A stretch of 64,000 nucleotides of DNA from Peptococcaceae bacterium CEB3 (GCA_001029295.1 LDXJ01000056.1:62001-126000), one strand, 5' to 3'; shown: positions 1 through 8,834, counted from the first letter of the stretch. Made by a program: numbers and translations. The notes: a model not told the origin generated them from the sequence alone.

Positions 1-54
1 CAATTTCTGGGGCTCTTGTTGTTTGCGGCGGGCGCCAAACTCCTGTTCCGCTGA
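1..54 (+). CDS. C-terminal end of a membrane protein (partial)
   Basis: An open frame enters from the left edge and ends at TGA 52-54. It gives 17 residues, QFLGLLLFAAGAKLLFR, a hydrophobic helix with a basic end, as in the last transmembrane segment of a multi-pass protein. It converges on the next gene. The family cannot be named from so little; a TauE/SafE-type exporter tail is one possibility. The start lies outside the window. Confidence 0.45.
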   Translation, partial: QFLGLLLFAAGAKLLFR

Positions 55-56
55 AC

Positions 57-617
57 TTACGGTCCATTGGTTCGGGCCTCAATGGTCCCCATGTTGAGGA
101 TGATGTTATAGAGCTCTTCGCTAACCGAATATTGGCGAATTTGACCGTTGGCCGCCAGAATGATCTGTTCTTTAGGAACTGCTTTTTGGTCACTTTCAAT
201 GAGGTGGCTGAGATAAGTATAGCTCTCGGTCGTCAGGGCAAACTGCTGAAATTTCCCGTCCGCAACGTAAATGACCCAGTAGCCGGAACTCACTTGGCTG
301 TTGGCATTATAGAGAGTGCTGTAAACACTGGGGTAGTTCGGATTGTTTAAGAAGGTCGAACCGGAGGAACCGGAGGAATCGGGCGAATTCAGGGACGGGG
401 GCACAACCGTTGAGGAATTGCCGGAAGCCGGAAGACCCGCGTCGGAGGAAACGCTGGTTTGGGATGCCATCGGTGCCGTTAGGCGAGACCAAACACCCTG
501 AAAGAAATTGGGGAAAAGAAGGTAGCCCACCACCCCAATCACTAAGACCCAAACCACCAATGTCTGCAGGTCCTGCCAACCATCGTAGCGCGGGGGGCGT
601 CCCCAGGAATTTGGCAT
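57..617 (-). CDS. Hypothetical single-pass membrane protein
   Basis: This 186-residue protein is of unknown function. The ATG at 617 is chosen because GGGAGG stands just upstream; the frame stays open about 40 nt further. After a short polar N-terminus there is one strong transmembrane helix (about residues 18-40, VVWVLVIGVVGYLLFP). A low-complexity Ser/Pro/Asn linker (about 55-110) follows, then a compact C-terminal domain (about 110-186) with a hydrophobic and aromatic pattern such as GYWVIYVADGKF. The layout suggests an anchored extracytoplasmic domain. It is divergent from uvrC, with a promoter region between. No family was recognised. Confidence 0.7.
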   Translation of the reverse strand: MPNSWGRPPRYDGWQDLQTLVVWVLVIGVVGYLLFPNFFQGVWSRLTAPMASQTSVSSDAGLPASGNSSTVVPPSLNSPDSSGSSGSTFLNNPNYPSVYSTLYNANSQVSSGYWVIYVADGKFQQFALTTESYTYLSHLIESDQKAVPKEQIILAANGQIRQYSVSEELYNIILNMGTIEARTNGP

Positions 618-700
618 AGCTTCTCCCTCCCCCATCGGCCCTCGATCTCTCCTCAAACAAAGTATACGTCCCCGCCCGAGCAGATATGATTAGGGAGCAC

Positions 701-729
701 TTGCTTCTCAACCCTAAAATCTCTAGAAT
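701..729 (+). promoter_or_regulatory. Possible sigma-A promoter for uvrC
   Basis: TTGCTT (701-706), a 17-nt spacer and TAGAAT (724-729) lie about 115 nt before the uvrC start. The match to TTGACA/TATAAT is moderate. It was read by eye and not tested. Confidence 0.35.
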
Positions 730-845
730 AAATAGGGCGGACTCTCCTTGACCGCGTTTCAGCCGGGAGCTCCGCCAAAATCATATTTCTGCGGGCCATC
801 CCGAGGGAACATGCCCACACTTTTTTGATAGGTGGTTATAAAAAC

Positions 846-2648
846 ATGGAGATGTTGCGGCAAAAACTCACTTTGCTGCCGGACAAACCCGGGGTTTACT
901 TGATGAAAGACAGTTCCGGCAAAATCATCTACGTGGGCAAAGCCAAGGTCCTAAAAAACCGGGTGCGTTCCTACTTTACCGGCTCACACGACGGCAAAAC
1001 CCAAAAAATGATCGGCAACGTTGCCGACTTTGAGTACATGGTAACGGATTCAGAAGTTGAGGCCCTGGTCCTGGAATGCAATCTGATTAAAAAACATAAC
1101 CCCAAGTTTAACGTCCTCTTACGGGACGACAAATCCTATCCCTACCTGACCATTACGGAAGAAACCCATCCCCGCATTCTGGTCACGCGCCAAATCAAAC
1201 CGGGGAGCGGCAAATACTTCGGACCTTATCCGAACGCGACGGCCGCCCGCGAGGCCGCCAGACTCTTAAACCGGCTGTTCCCTTTCCGGAAATGCCGTCA
1301 GATTCCTCACAGCCCCTGCCTGTATTTTCATCTGGGGCAGTGCCTGGGACCCTGCTGCCAGAGCATTCCACCCCAATCCTACGAGGAGATGCGCAAGGCA
1401 GTCACGAAATTTCTCAAAGGCGGTCAGGAAAAAATCATTCAACTGTTGGAAGAAAAAATGCTCTCCGCCTCGGACTCTCTGCAATTTGAACTGGCCCAGG
1501 AATACCGTGATCTCATCAACAACCTCAAGGCCCTGGCCGAAAAGCAAAACATCACCTTAACCGACTTCGCCGATCGCGACGTGCTCGGCTACGCCACGAG
1601 CGCCGATCTGATGTGCGTGCAGATTTTCTATCTCCGCCAAGGAAAACTCCTGTCGCGAGATAGTTTTGTTTTTCCCTATTACTCGGAACCGGAGGATGCC
1701 TTTATCTCGTTTGTGGCTCAATTCTATTCCGAACACCCGGTCTGGCCCCAGGAAATTCTCCTGCCACCCTGTGACACAGAGGCTCTGGGCCGTCTGTTTC
1801 CCGTCAATGTTCCCAAGCGGGGCCAAAAACGCGACTTAGTCGATCTGGCAGCGACCAACGCCCAAACCATCATTCACGATGAAGTCAGTTTGGAAGCCAA
1901 ACGCGCGGAGGAAATCAAACAGGCTTTGGCCACCTTGGCCGAACTTTTAAATCTTCCCGACATATCTCTCATTGAAGCCTTTGACATCTCCAATACCGCC
2001 GGAACAAACCCGGTCGCCGGCATGGTTCAATTCCTGCAGGGCCAACCTAACCGGACCGGTTACCGGAAATTCGCTATTCAACCCATGGAAACTGCGGACG
2101 ACACGGCCTCCCTGAGGCAGGTCATCGAACGCCGTTACGCCAGGCTCCTGGCCGAAGCCGCACCTCTTCCCGACCTCATCCTAGTGGACGGCGGCAAAGG
2201 ACAAATCCGGGCCGCCTGCCAAGCTTTAGACAAGCTGGCCTTAACCCTGCCCGTCGCGGGCTTAGTCAAAGATGACCGCCACCGCACGGCCGGGCTGCTT
2301 AATATGGAGGGAGATCTCCTGCCTCTGCCACACACCTCCCCGCTCTTTCACCTCCTGGAACGGATTCAGGACGAGGTCCATCGCTTTGCCATTACCTTTC
2401 ACCGCCAGCAGAGAGCCAAAAAGATGATTCTTTCCGCCCTGGACGGCATTCCCGGTATAGGCCCCAAGCGCCGTCAACTGCTCCTGCGTCACTTTCAGTC
2501 CGTTGAAGCCATTCGCCTGGCCGGCCTCCCCGAACTTCTGGCCGCCGGCTTGCCCCAAAATACCGCCCAGGCTGTCTATGATTTCTTCCGTCAGCAACAG
2601 ACGGAAACGGTTCAGACAGAAGTATCCGCTGAATCTCCCCATGGCTAA
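846..2648 (+). CDS. uvrC: Excinuclease ABC subunit C (UvrC)
   Basis: UvrC makes both incisions around a DNA lesion after UvrA/UvrB recognition in nucleotide excision repair; it is cytoplasmic. The 600-residue length is usual. The N-terminal GIY-YIG nuclease is clear (LPDKPGVYLMKD, then IIYVGKAKVLKNRVRSYF). A Cys cluster follows around residues 150-170, then a UVR motif near 200-230. The RNase H-like nuclease has LIEAFDISNTAGTNPVAGMV and DLILVDGGKGQI. The C-terminal helix-hairpin-helix reads LDGIPGIGPKRRQLLL. The ATG at 846 is preferred over an upstream TTG (825) because AGGTGG is well spaced before it. It stands alone, divergent from the gene to its left. Confidence 0.97.
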   Translation: MEMLRQKLTLLPDKPGVYLMKDSSGKIIYVGKAKVLKNRVRSYFTGSHDGKTQKMIGNVADFEYMVTDSEVEALVLECNLIKKHNPKFNVLLRDDKSYPYLTITEETHPRILVTRQIKPGSGKYFGPYPNATAAREAARLLNRLFPFRKCRQIPHSPCLYFHLGQCLGPCCQSIPPQSYEEMRKAVTKFLKGGQEKIIQLLEEKMLSASDSLQFELAQEYRDLINNLKALAEKQNITLTDFADRDVLGYATSADLMCVQIFYLRQGKLLSRDSFVFPYYSEPEDAFISFVAQFYSEHPVWPQEILLPPCDTEALGRLFPVNVPKRGQKRDLVDLAATNAQTIIHDEVSLEAKRAEEIKQALATLAELLNLPDISLIEAFDISNTAGTNPVAGMVQFLQGQPNRTGYRKFAIQPMETADDTASLRQVIERRYARLLAEAAPLPDLILVDGGKGQIRAACQALDKLALTLPVAGLVKDDRHRTAGLLNMEGDLLPLPHTSPLFHLLERIQDEVHRFAITFHRQQRAKKMILSALDGIPGIGPKRRQLLLRHFQSVEAIRLAGLPELLAAGLPQNTAQAVYDFFRQQQTETVQTEVSAESPHG

Positions 2649-2803
2649 AGCCGGGGGCTTTGGGCCAAGATTTTTGGTCAAAACGGCTGGGTGGCTGCGA
2701 TTTGGGTAATAATGGTCTAGGCAGAGACGGTTTAACGGTTTAATTTAGAAGACAGTTTCTGCGGGGTCCGCAAGGAGAATTCCGCAAGGAGGGTTCCGAG
2801 AGG

Positions 2804-2965
2804 ATGTTTCTCAACTATCGCATCGAACTGTGCCGCAGCTGTTATTTTAAACGGGCAGGACACTGCCGGCATTCCGACGCCTACATTCAAAACCGGCAGT
2901 TGTTCCCGCCCGCTCCGGGCGGGGAATGCCCCCACCGCGTCCCAATTCCATGGCTGCCCGAGTGA
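2804..2965 (+). CDS. Small Cys/His-rich protein, possible zinc-binding
   Basis: This 53-residue frame has a strong ribosome binding site (AAGGAGG) before ATG 2804. The protein begins MFLNYRIELCRSCYFKRAG and carries CRSC, then HCRH, then ECPH. These Cys/His pairs would suit one zinc site. It lies between uvrC and the convergent NlpC gene. It is too short for standard gene calling. The start site and the regular Cys spacing support it, but no homologue was recognised. Confidence 0.5.
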   Translation: MFLNYRIELCRSCYFKRAGHCRHSDAYIQNRQLFPPAPGGECPHRVPIPWLPE

Positions 2966-2972
2966 AACCGGT

Positions 2973-3692
2973 TTAACGCACCCGGCGCCCACCTACAAAC
3001 CGGTGGGCGTAATAACTGTCCGACATGCGCGTGATACGCACTCCGCTGTCCGAAGCCTGAACAAAGTCCCCGCCGCCAATATAAATCCCGACATGGGAGG
3101 GCCCCCGGGCATAGGTCGTGAAGAATACCAGGTCGCCCGGCCTGAGATTAGCGCGCGTCACCGAACTTCCCACGTCAAACTGGGCGTAAGAAGAACGCGG
3201 CAGAGAAATGCCGACGGTCGCGAACACATATTGTGTGAAACCGGAACAATCAAAGCCGCTGCGGCTTGTCCCGCCAAAGACATAGGGAATCCCCCGCAGG
3301 CTGAGCGCCCGGTCAACCAGTCCCGTCGCCTTCGACCCGCCACGGGAAGCCGTGGCTTGGGCCACCTGGACTGGACGCCGGACCGGGACGAGCGCCGGTC
3401 TGGCTTGCGCGGTGCTTTTCTGCCCCGACGCGGGTTGGGTCGGCGCGGCGGCCACAGAGACTTGCCCCGGCGCGGGGGCTTCTATCCCCGACAGGTCATA
3501 CTTCGGTGTCCATTTTAAATCCCGGTGTATCACTTCGGCATAGCTTCCGGTCGAGACTTGAACCACCCTCGCTCCAGCGCCTTTAGCGGAAACGACAGTG
3601 GGCTGGGGGGCCGCCGCCACCGGAATGCTTCCGGCCAAAAGCACGCCTGACAAAGCGACTCCGCCCAGCCACGCTTTAGGAGAAAAAAACAT
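2973..3692 (-). CDS. Secreted NlpC/P60 cell-wall peptidase
   Basis: NlpC/P60 enzymes cleave D-gamma-glutamyl-diamino-acid bonds in peptidoglycan stem peptides outside the cell. The 239-residue protein starts with a signal peptide (about residues 1-28, ending SIPVAAAPQP). A Pro/Ala/Gln-rich linker follows (to about 120). The C-terminal NlpC/P60 domain shows the catalytic Cys in GFDCSGFTQYVF and the His in PSHVGIYIGGG. A second His comes near the end (YYAHRFVGG). It has no LysM or SH3 repeats. The start ATG has AAAGGTGG upstream. A c-di-AMP riboswitch occupies the leader, so expression should fall when c-di-AMP is high. Confidence 0.92.
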   Translation of the reverse strand: MFFSPKAWLGGVALSGVLLAGSIPVAAAPQPTVVSAKGAGARVVQVSTGSYAEVIHRDLKWTPKYDLSGIEAPAPGQVSVAAAPTQPASGQKSTAQARPALVPVRRPVQVAQATASRGGSKATGLVDRALSLRGIPYVFGGTSRSGFDCSGFTQYVFATVGISLPRSSYAQFDVGSSVTRANLRPGDLVFFTTYARGPSHVGIYIGGGDFVQASDSGVRITRMSDSYYAHRFVGGRRVR

Positions 3693-3711
3693 ACAATGTC
3701 CACCTTTCTCA

Positions 3712-3831
3712 GCTTACGAGGTTAGTTGACGGATTCGGGCACTAAGGTGTAAGCCCTACACACTGCGTGTGATTCACCCCACTAATGGAAATCCCCCGTT
3801 CCGGGCGAAAAACCCGGATTCAGCTTCTTAT
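3712..3831 (-). promoter_or_regulatory. ydaO/yuaA (c-di-AMP) riboswitch
   Basis: Read on the minus strand, the leader of the NlpC gene holds the conserved ydaO blocks in order. These are GAAGCTGAATCCGGG, then CGGGGGATTTCC, then GGGGTGAATC, a variable stem closed by GGGCT, and finally CCCGAATCCGTCAACTAACC followed by TCGTAAGC. This class binds c-di-AMP and usually turns off cell-wall hydrolase and osmolyte genes. It ends about 20 nt before the start codon, so control may act on transcription or on translation; no clear separate terminator was seen. Confidence 0.9.
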
Positions 3832-4017
3832 TCCTTAGTTTTTCCTTAAGTTTTTCCTTAGTTTGTCTTAATTTTAGATTCGTCGGAAGAAGCCGAACTC
3901 CTCCCGGGAACCTGTGGTAATATATGCCAGACGAGAGACAAGGGTGTCCGAAAATATTTTTTTCGACAATATCATTTCTTTCTCGACAACTTGCCCCTCA
4001 GGTGTTAAAATGTCTTT

Positions 4018-4080
4018 AAACCCGACTTGTTTCTCTCACTCTTCTTCACTGGCCGACCCTTGGGGTCGGCCTCTTTTTTT
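4018..4080 (+). ncRNA. Candidate short transcript with its own promoter and terminator
   Basis: On the plus strand TCGACA (3983-3988), a 17-nt spacer and TAAAAT (4006-4011) resemble a sigma-A promoter. About 40 nt after the expected start there is a perfect hairpin, GGCCGACCC/GGGTCGGCC (4051-4072), followed by CTCTTTTTTT. No gene lies between, so the product would be a ~60-nt RNA. It could be a small regulatory RNA, or only a terminator for read-through. The rest of the gap 3832-4115 holds nothing else recognisable. Confidence 0.35.
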
Positions 4081-4115
4081 GCTCTCTCCTTCACTTTTCG
4101 CCCTTCTGCGCTCCT

Positions 4116-4892
4116 TCAGGGACCCGGCAGCGGCTGGAGGGTTTTTACTTCTGAATTCAACAGTTCCTTGACAGTGACAAAGCGGTACCCTTCTTGCTCG
4201 AGTGTTTCGATGATAGCGGGCAGGGACTGCACGGTCTGTTGGCGGGGACCCCCTCCGTCGTGCATCAGAATGATCGAACCTCGCTTAATGTTGCGCACGA
4301 CATTGTGGATAATATTCCCCACTCCGGGGTTGCACCAGTCTTTGCTGTCTTCGGGAGGAGTCCAGAGCACCACGCGCAGGTTCGCTTCTTTGGCCGCTTG
4401 CAGGATTTTCTCGTTGATCGTTCCTCCCGGCGGTCGAAAAAACTCCGGCACTCTGCCGCTAATTTCTTGAATGACGCGGTTTGTCTTGTCGATTTCCGTC
4501 GCAATCTGCTGCACCGTCTTGCCGCGAAAACGCAAGTGGGTGTAAGTATGGTTCTCTATCTCATGGCCCTCGCTGGCTATCCTCTTCAAAACATCCGGAT
4601 AGAGCCGGCAATTATCCCCTACGACGAAAAAAGTCGCCTTGACGTGATATTTCCGCAGGACATCCAGCAGGGCATCTGTTGATATATCCGGCCCGTCATC
4701 AAAAGTCAGCGCCACTGCTTTCTTCTCCGTCGGTACCTCGACCAGTACGTCCTGAATAGATCTTGACGGCGTCGCTATCTTCCGGCTGCCCGCCGCCCCC
4801 TCTCCCGCTTCGCCCAAGTGCGGCCGGCCGACCAGAAAGGAAACTCCCAGCAAACCGGCGACCAAAACGAGCAAGACGGCATATTTTTTCAT
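4116..4892 (-). CDS. Polysaccharide deacetylase (NodB family), exported
   Basis: The family removes N- or O-acetyl groups from polysaccharides such as peptidoglycan or chitin-like polymers, with a metal bound by Asp-His-His. The 258-residue protein has an N-terminal signal or anchor (MKKYAVLLVLVAGLLGVSFL). The NodB domain (about 58-245) shows motif 1 VALTFDDGPD, motif 2 HEIENHTYTH, motif 3 FRPPGGTINE and the late motif ILMHDGGG, so all catalytic residues are present. It resembles the PdaA/PdaB type of clostridia and bacilli in size. It is a single gene between the small transcript and the large RNA locus. The exact substrate is not shown by the sequence. Confidence 0.93.
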   Translation of the reverse strand: MKKYAVLLVLVAGLLGVSFLVGRPHLGEAGEGAAGSRKIATPSRSIQDVLVEVPTEKKAVALTFDDGPDISTDALLDVLRKYHVKATFFVVGDNCRLYPDVLKRIASEGHEIENHTYTHLRFRGKTVQQIATEIDKTNRVIQEISGRVPEFFRPPGGTINEKILQAAKEANLRVVLWTPPEDSKDWCNPGVGNIIHNVVRNIKRGSIILMHDGGGPRQQTVQSLPAIIETLEQEGYRFVTVKELLNSEVKTLQPLPGP

Positions 4893-5023
4893 GAAAGTTC
4901 CACCCCTGACATAATGTGCCTACTTTAGCCGGCTTCCATACGATTTCCTCGGTTGTTAAATTCAGCCATTAGTAACCTGAACACGCAACTGGAGCGAACG
5001 GCCTGCCTCGCACACATTTTCGC

Positions 5024-5055
5024 AAAAAAAAGACACCCCCGTCACAGGAGGTGCC
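5024..5055 (-). terminator. Intrinsic terminator of the large RNA
   Basis: On the minus strand GGCACCTCC pairs with GGGGGTGTC across a short loop, followed by eight T (5024-5031). Confidence 0.8.
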
Positions 5056-5655
5056 TCTTTGGGCCTTAGGATGCCGGCAGGTCAATATTGCGTCTTAGGT
5101 CAAGTAGGTTTTCCCACTGGGTTCCCGCGGTTTCCCGACAGGCGGTTTCCCTTTTCCCCCAGCCTGAGGTGTCGCCACACTCAAAACTTGATCACCACTG
5201 AGGACGCACTTTAATCCCCGCCGGTTAACGCTCTAGAAGTTTCCTTAACACGCCTTGACACACTAGCCTCTTTTGCAGAAAAGAATTTCCGGCAGGTAGA
5301 ACCGTGTCGGCCAACACAATTCACACCCCACACGCCTTCCCAACTTTTCCACCTCAAGGCAGGCTACGCTGCACTAAGTTCCTTCCTAATGCAGGTTCAT
5401 ACCCTGAGCCGTAATCTTTGCAGACCACATACTCAGGCCTCCACGGACAAGGGTAGCGCCCGCATGCCGTTGCGGATCCCCCTCGGCCTTAACTCCCAGC
5501 AGCAACCCTCGACTGGGCGTCGTAAGCCACCACCAGGAACTTCATCGGTATGCCCTCGGCGGATTCTTAGGCCCGCCTTCGAATGTCAATTTGTGCACTA
5601 GAATAGCGCTCCGTTACCCAAAGCTTTAAAAACGATATCTAGCAAAAATCACTAT
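5024..5655 (-). ncRNA. Large structured non-coding RNA, OLE-like candidate
   Basis: A ~630-nt stretch has no credible coding frame but has a complete transcription unit: a promoter at 5662-5690 and a terminator at 5024-5055. The two ends can pair: CTTTGGG near the 5' end (5617-5623) with CCCAAAG just before the terminator (5057-5063). Inside are several local helices, such as GGCGG/CCGCC, CCCAG/CTGGG, CCGCA/TGCGG, CCTGAG/CTCAGG, CTGCA/TGCAG and a GTG-GCGA-CAC tetraloop hairpin. Size, structure and a clostridial host fit OLE RNA, a membrane-associated RNA of about 600 nt. The class is inferred, since no covariance search could be run, and no OLE-associated protein gene lies nearby. Confidence 0.6.
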
Positions 5656-5661
5656 GTCCGC

Positions 5662-5690
5662 ATTGTACACGATTTTGGCCAAGATGGCAA
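5662..5690 (-). promoter_or_regulatory. Sigma-A promoter of the large RNA
   Basis: On the minus strand TTGCCA (5685-5690), 17 nt and TACAAT (5662-5667). The predicted start is near 5655. Confidence 0.65.
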
Positions 5691-5833
5691 AACAGCCAAT
5701 GACTTCTCACGGATTTTCTCAGAGATCACAAGCTGAGTTAATAGTCTTTGTTCTCTTCTCTGTCATCCGCTCTCGTTTTTAAACAGAATTGCACGCTTTC
5801 TCTATTTTTAGGAATATGAATCCGATTCTGGCT

Positions 5834-7201
5834 CTAATTGCTCAGACTGGTGATCGGAGCCGGGATTCGTCCCCCCCGCCGGACAAAGCGATCGGACGCG
5901 AAAGGATTGACGGCAATGACCGGAGCTCCCCCCAGGAGCCCGCCGAATTCGACTCTGTCCCCGGCTTTCTTGCCAATGGCCGGGATAACCCGAACCGCCG
6001 TTGTTTTTTTATTGATCATACCGATGGCCGCTTCATCGGCTATGATTGCCGCTATGGTTTCGGCGGTAACATCACCGGGAACCGCGATCATGTCTAAACC
6101 GACTGAGCAAACACAGGTCATCGCTTCTAGCTTGCTCAGGGTCAAGGCGCCGGCTTCCACGGCTTTGACCATTCCCGCGTCCTCAGATACCGGAATAAAG
6201 GCTCCGCTGAGACCCCCGACATGGGAAGAAGCCATAGCTCCCCCTTTTTTGACCGCGTCATTGAGAAGCGCCAAGGCAGCCGTCGTGCCATGGGCCCCGC
6301 AGCGTTCCAACCCCATATTCTCAAGAATCTCCGCGACACTGTCCCCGATAGAAGGAGTGGGAGCCAAAGATAAATCGACAATGCCAAACGGCGCACCCAG
6401 TTCATCGGAAGCCGCTCGGCCGATCAGCTCGCCCACCCGGGTGATCTTAAAAGCCATGCGTTTAATCAGACTGGCAAGTTCACCAAAATCGGCCGCCGGG
6501 TTCTCCTTAACCACGGAAGCCACCACACCCGGCCCGCTGACTCCGACATTAATCACACATTCCGGCTCACCCACGCCATGGAAAGCCCCTGCCATAAAAG
6601 GATTGTCTTCCGGCGCATTGCAGAAAACCACTAGTTTAGCGGCGGCCAAGCCGTCTTGGGCCGCGGTCCGTCTGGCGCTTTCCAGGACAGCCTCCCCCAT
6701 TTTCAGCACCGCGTCCATATTGATTCCGGCCTTGGTAGAACCCACGTTGACTGACGAGCAGACATAAAGGGTCTCCGCCAAGGCTTCGGGAATCGCTTCG
6801 ATTAAGGCCTCGTCCCCCTGGCTGAACCCTTTCTGGACCAGAGCGGAAAAACCACCCAGAAAATTCACTCCTACGGCTGCAGCCGCCCTGTCCAGGGCTT
6901 TCGCTAAACGGACCATGCCATCCGGGTTAAATCCCGAACCGATGAGTGCGACCGGAGTCACAGACACCCGTTTGTTGACAATGGGAATCCCGTAACGTGC
7001 CGCCAGGCGTTCACCGGTCTGCACCAGGTTCGCGGCCTTATGCGTAACTTTGTCGTAGACCTTGCGTTCCACGGTTGCGATATCATCCCCCCGGCAGTCC
7101 AAAAGACTGATCCCCAGAGTAATCGTCCGGATATCTAAGTTTTCTTGCCGGATCATGTCCAACGTCTGTAATATTTCTTGGGGCGCTAGAGTTATCTTCA
7201 T
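5834..7201 (-). CDS. PFL family protein (DUF711/UPF0210)
   Basis: The 455-residue protein matches the UPF0210/DUF711 family, which is distantly related in fold to pyruvate formate-lyase and usually sits beside an ACT-domain gene, as here. Features include the N-terminal block [20 protein letters not shown], a Gly-rich centre ([20 protein letters not shown]) and the C-terminal [14 protein letters not shown]. No radical-glycine motif is seen. A ribosome binding site (AGGAGG) lies upstream and the gap to the ACT gene is 15 nt, so the two form an operon. The biochemical role of the family is not established; a link to amino-acid sensing through the ACT partner is inference. Confidence 0.9.
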   Translation of the reverse strand: MKITLAPQEILQTLDMIRQENLDIRTITLGISLLDCRGDDIATVERKVYDKVTHKAANLVQTGERLAARYGIPIVNKRVSVTPVALIGSGFNPDGMVRLAKALDRAAAAVGVNFLGGFSALVQKGFSQGDEALIEAIPEALAETLYVCSSVNVGSTKAGINMDAVLKMGEAVLESARRTAAQDGLAAAKLVVFCNAPEDNPFMAGAFHGVGEPECVINVGVSGPGVVASVVKENPAADFGELASLIKRMAFKITRVGELIGRAASDELGAPFGIVDLSLAPTPSIGDSVAEILENMGLERCGAHGTTAALALLNDAVKKGGAMASSHVGGLSGAFIPVSEDAGMVKAVEAGALTLSKLEAMTCVCSVGLDMIAVPGDVTAETIAAIIADEAAIGMINKKTTAVRVIPAIGKKAGDRVEFGGLLGGAPVIAVNPFASDRFVRRGGRIPAPITSLSN

Positions 7202-7216
7202 TTCCTCAGTTGCCTC

Positions 7217-7510
7217 CTAAATCCTGTGCATAAAGTTAAAGATATCTTCATGCTGCACATTGACCTGAAGGCCGCGTTCTTTGCCTTCCTGCTCCAGGGT
7301 CCTGGCCAGCTCGGCCACTTCAACAGATGCGGGGCTAAGATCCACGATCATAATCATAGTGAAAAATCCCTGCAAGATAGTTTGGTTGATGTCCAAAATG
7401 TTGATGGAATACTCCTGTAACCGCCCGCTCACCCAGGCGATGATGCCAATCCGGTCACGCCCGAAAACGGAAATGATGGCGCGCTGGGATTTTCCGGTCT
7501 GCCCGTCCAT
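7217..7510 (-). CDS. ACT domain protein (UPF0237)
   Basis: This 97-residue protein is a single ACT domain: RAIISVFGRDRIGIIAWVSG, then INILDINQTILQGFFTMIMIVDLS. ACT domains bind amino acids and regulate partner proteins. The gene is first in a two-gene operon with the PFL-family gene, an arrangement conserved in many Firmicutes. GGGAGG precedes ATG 7510. A possible promoter, TTGCCG-N17-TAGGCT, lies about 70 nt further upstream on the minus strand. The ligand is unknown. Confidence 0.9.
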   Translation of the reverse strand: MDGQTGKSQRAIISVFGRDRIGIIAWVSGRLQEYSINILDINQTILQGFFTMIMIVDLSPASVEVAELARTLEQEGKERGLQVNVQHEDIFNFMHRI

Positions 7511-7734
7511 TTAACGTCCTCCCTTGTAAGATTTTCTCCTTTGTATTGAGCCGCGTCAGTCCTATGTATGAATCCGCAATACTCATAGCCTAGCACATGC
7601 CGGCTGGCGCGGCAACTCAAAGCTTGGCAGAATTTTCGCGGTCGATGGCGGGTTCGGAGCAGCGGGAGCTTTAGCCAGCGTCAAATTGTGATAAAATAGG
7701 GTAAGGAAACAGTGGAACTTAACGGAAAGAGGAA

Positions 7735-8745
7735 GTGTCAACTTTGAAACTCGGTTTAATCACAACCGGAGGAACCATTGCCATGCGCAAAGATACCTCC
7801 GGTAAATCGGTCCCCGCCCTAAACGGAGAACACTTATTGGACACCCAGCCGAAGCTGGCGGCGTCAGCCCAATGGGAAATCAGGAACTTCAGCAATTTCG
7901 CCAGCTGCAACATGACACCCGCCGGCATGAAAAGTCTGGCTCTCGCCGTGAATGAACTCTTTTCTGACCCCGCAATAAGCGGCATCGTGATTACCCATGG
8001 TACAGACACCTTGGAAGAAACCGCTTATTTTCTGGATACGGTTCTCACGGATCCGCGGCCGATAGTTTTGACAGCCGCCCAGCGTGATTCCTCGGAGGCG
8101 GACTCCGATGGACCCCGCAACTTGCTTGAGGCTATGCTCGTTGCTCTGGACCCGTCCGCTCGGGAAAGGGGAACGCTGGTCGTCCTAAACTCGGAAATCC
8201 ATGCCGCCCGCGATGTCCGGAAACTGCACACAAGTCAGGTCAATGCCTTCACTTCGGGCGCAGCGGGCAGTCTGGGGACCATTGATTTAAACCGTGTCTA
8301 CTGGCACCGTCCCCCGTCCCGAACCCCCAAACTCACTCTCCCCGACCGCCTGGCGAACATCGCCTTGGTCAAGATCTTTACGGACATGCCTGTCAGTATC
8401 CTGGAAGCCTTTTTAGCGTCCGCCGAAGGGCTGGTGTTGGAGGCCTTCGGCAGAGGAAATATCCCGCCCGAGCTCGTTCCGGCCCTGGCTGAAGCTGTTC
8501 AACGCGGCTTACCCGTCGTCATTACCTCCCGCTGCCTATTTGGCCGGACCGCGCCGGCCTACGGCTATCCCGGCGGCGGAGCCGACCTGGAGCGCACCGG
8601 TGCCTGGTTCGCGGGCGATTTGTCCAGTGAAAAAGTCCGCCTTTTCTTGGCCCTTGCGCTCGGGCTCCGCCTTCCCTTGCCCGAAATTAAGCGCCTGCTC
8701 GAGACCGCCGGACGGGAACCTTATCCCGCACATAATGCTGTATGA
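7735..8745 (+). CDS. L-asparaginase (type I/II family)
   Basis: This enzyme hydrolyses L-asparagine to aspartate and ammonia. The 336-residue length is typical. The first catalytic Thr lies in KLGLITTGGTIAMRKD, and the second motif is GIVITHGTDTLEETAYFLD. Ser and Asp of the active site are in AAQRDSSEADSDGPRN. No signal peptide is present, which suggests a cytoplasmic enzyme. It starts at GTG 7735 after AAAGAGGA. An extended -10 (TGATAAAAT, ending at 7697) stands about 40 nt upstream. The gene is monocistronic and divergent from the ACT operon. Confidence 0.93.
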   Translation: MSTLKLGLITTGGTIAMRKDTSGKSVPALNGEHLLDTQPKLAASAQWEIRNFSNFASCNMTPAGMKSLALAVNELFSDPAISGIVITHGTDTLEETAYFLDTVLTDPRPIVLTAAQRDSSEADSDGPRNLLEAMLVALDPSARERGTLVVLNSEIHAARDVRKLHTSQVNAFTSGAAGSLGTIDLNRVYWHRPPSRTPKLTLPDRLANIALVKIFTDMPVSILEAFLASAEGLVLEAFGRGNIPPELVPALAEAVQRGLPVVITSRCLFGRTAPAYGYPGGGADLERTGAWFAGDLSSEKVRLFLALALGLRLPLPEIKRLLETAGREPYPAHNAV

Positions 8746-8810
8746 GGAAGTTCGGATCAGACCCTCGCGCCGATCGGCGCGGCACCGGCGGGGCATAAAA
8801 GCGGTCAGTC

Positions 8811-8834
8811 AAAAAAAAGCCCGCAATGCGGGCT
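8811..8834 (-). terminator. Terminator after the HesB-like selenoprotein gene
   Basis: On the minus strand AGCCCGC and GCGGGCT form a tight hairpin directly after the stop codon, followed by eight T. The plus strand lacks a T run, so the terminator serves the minus-strand gene. Confidence 0.9.

Noticed and set aside
5389-5601. Plus-strand 70-residue frame inside the large RNA locus
   Set aside because: No ribosome binding site, unnatural composition, and antisense to a stretch with its own promoter, helices and terminator.
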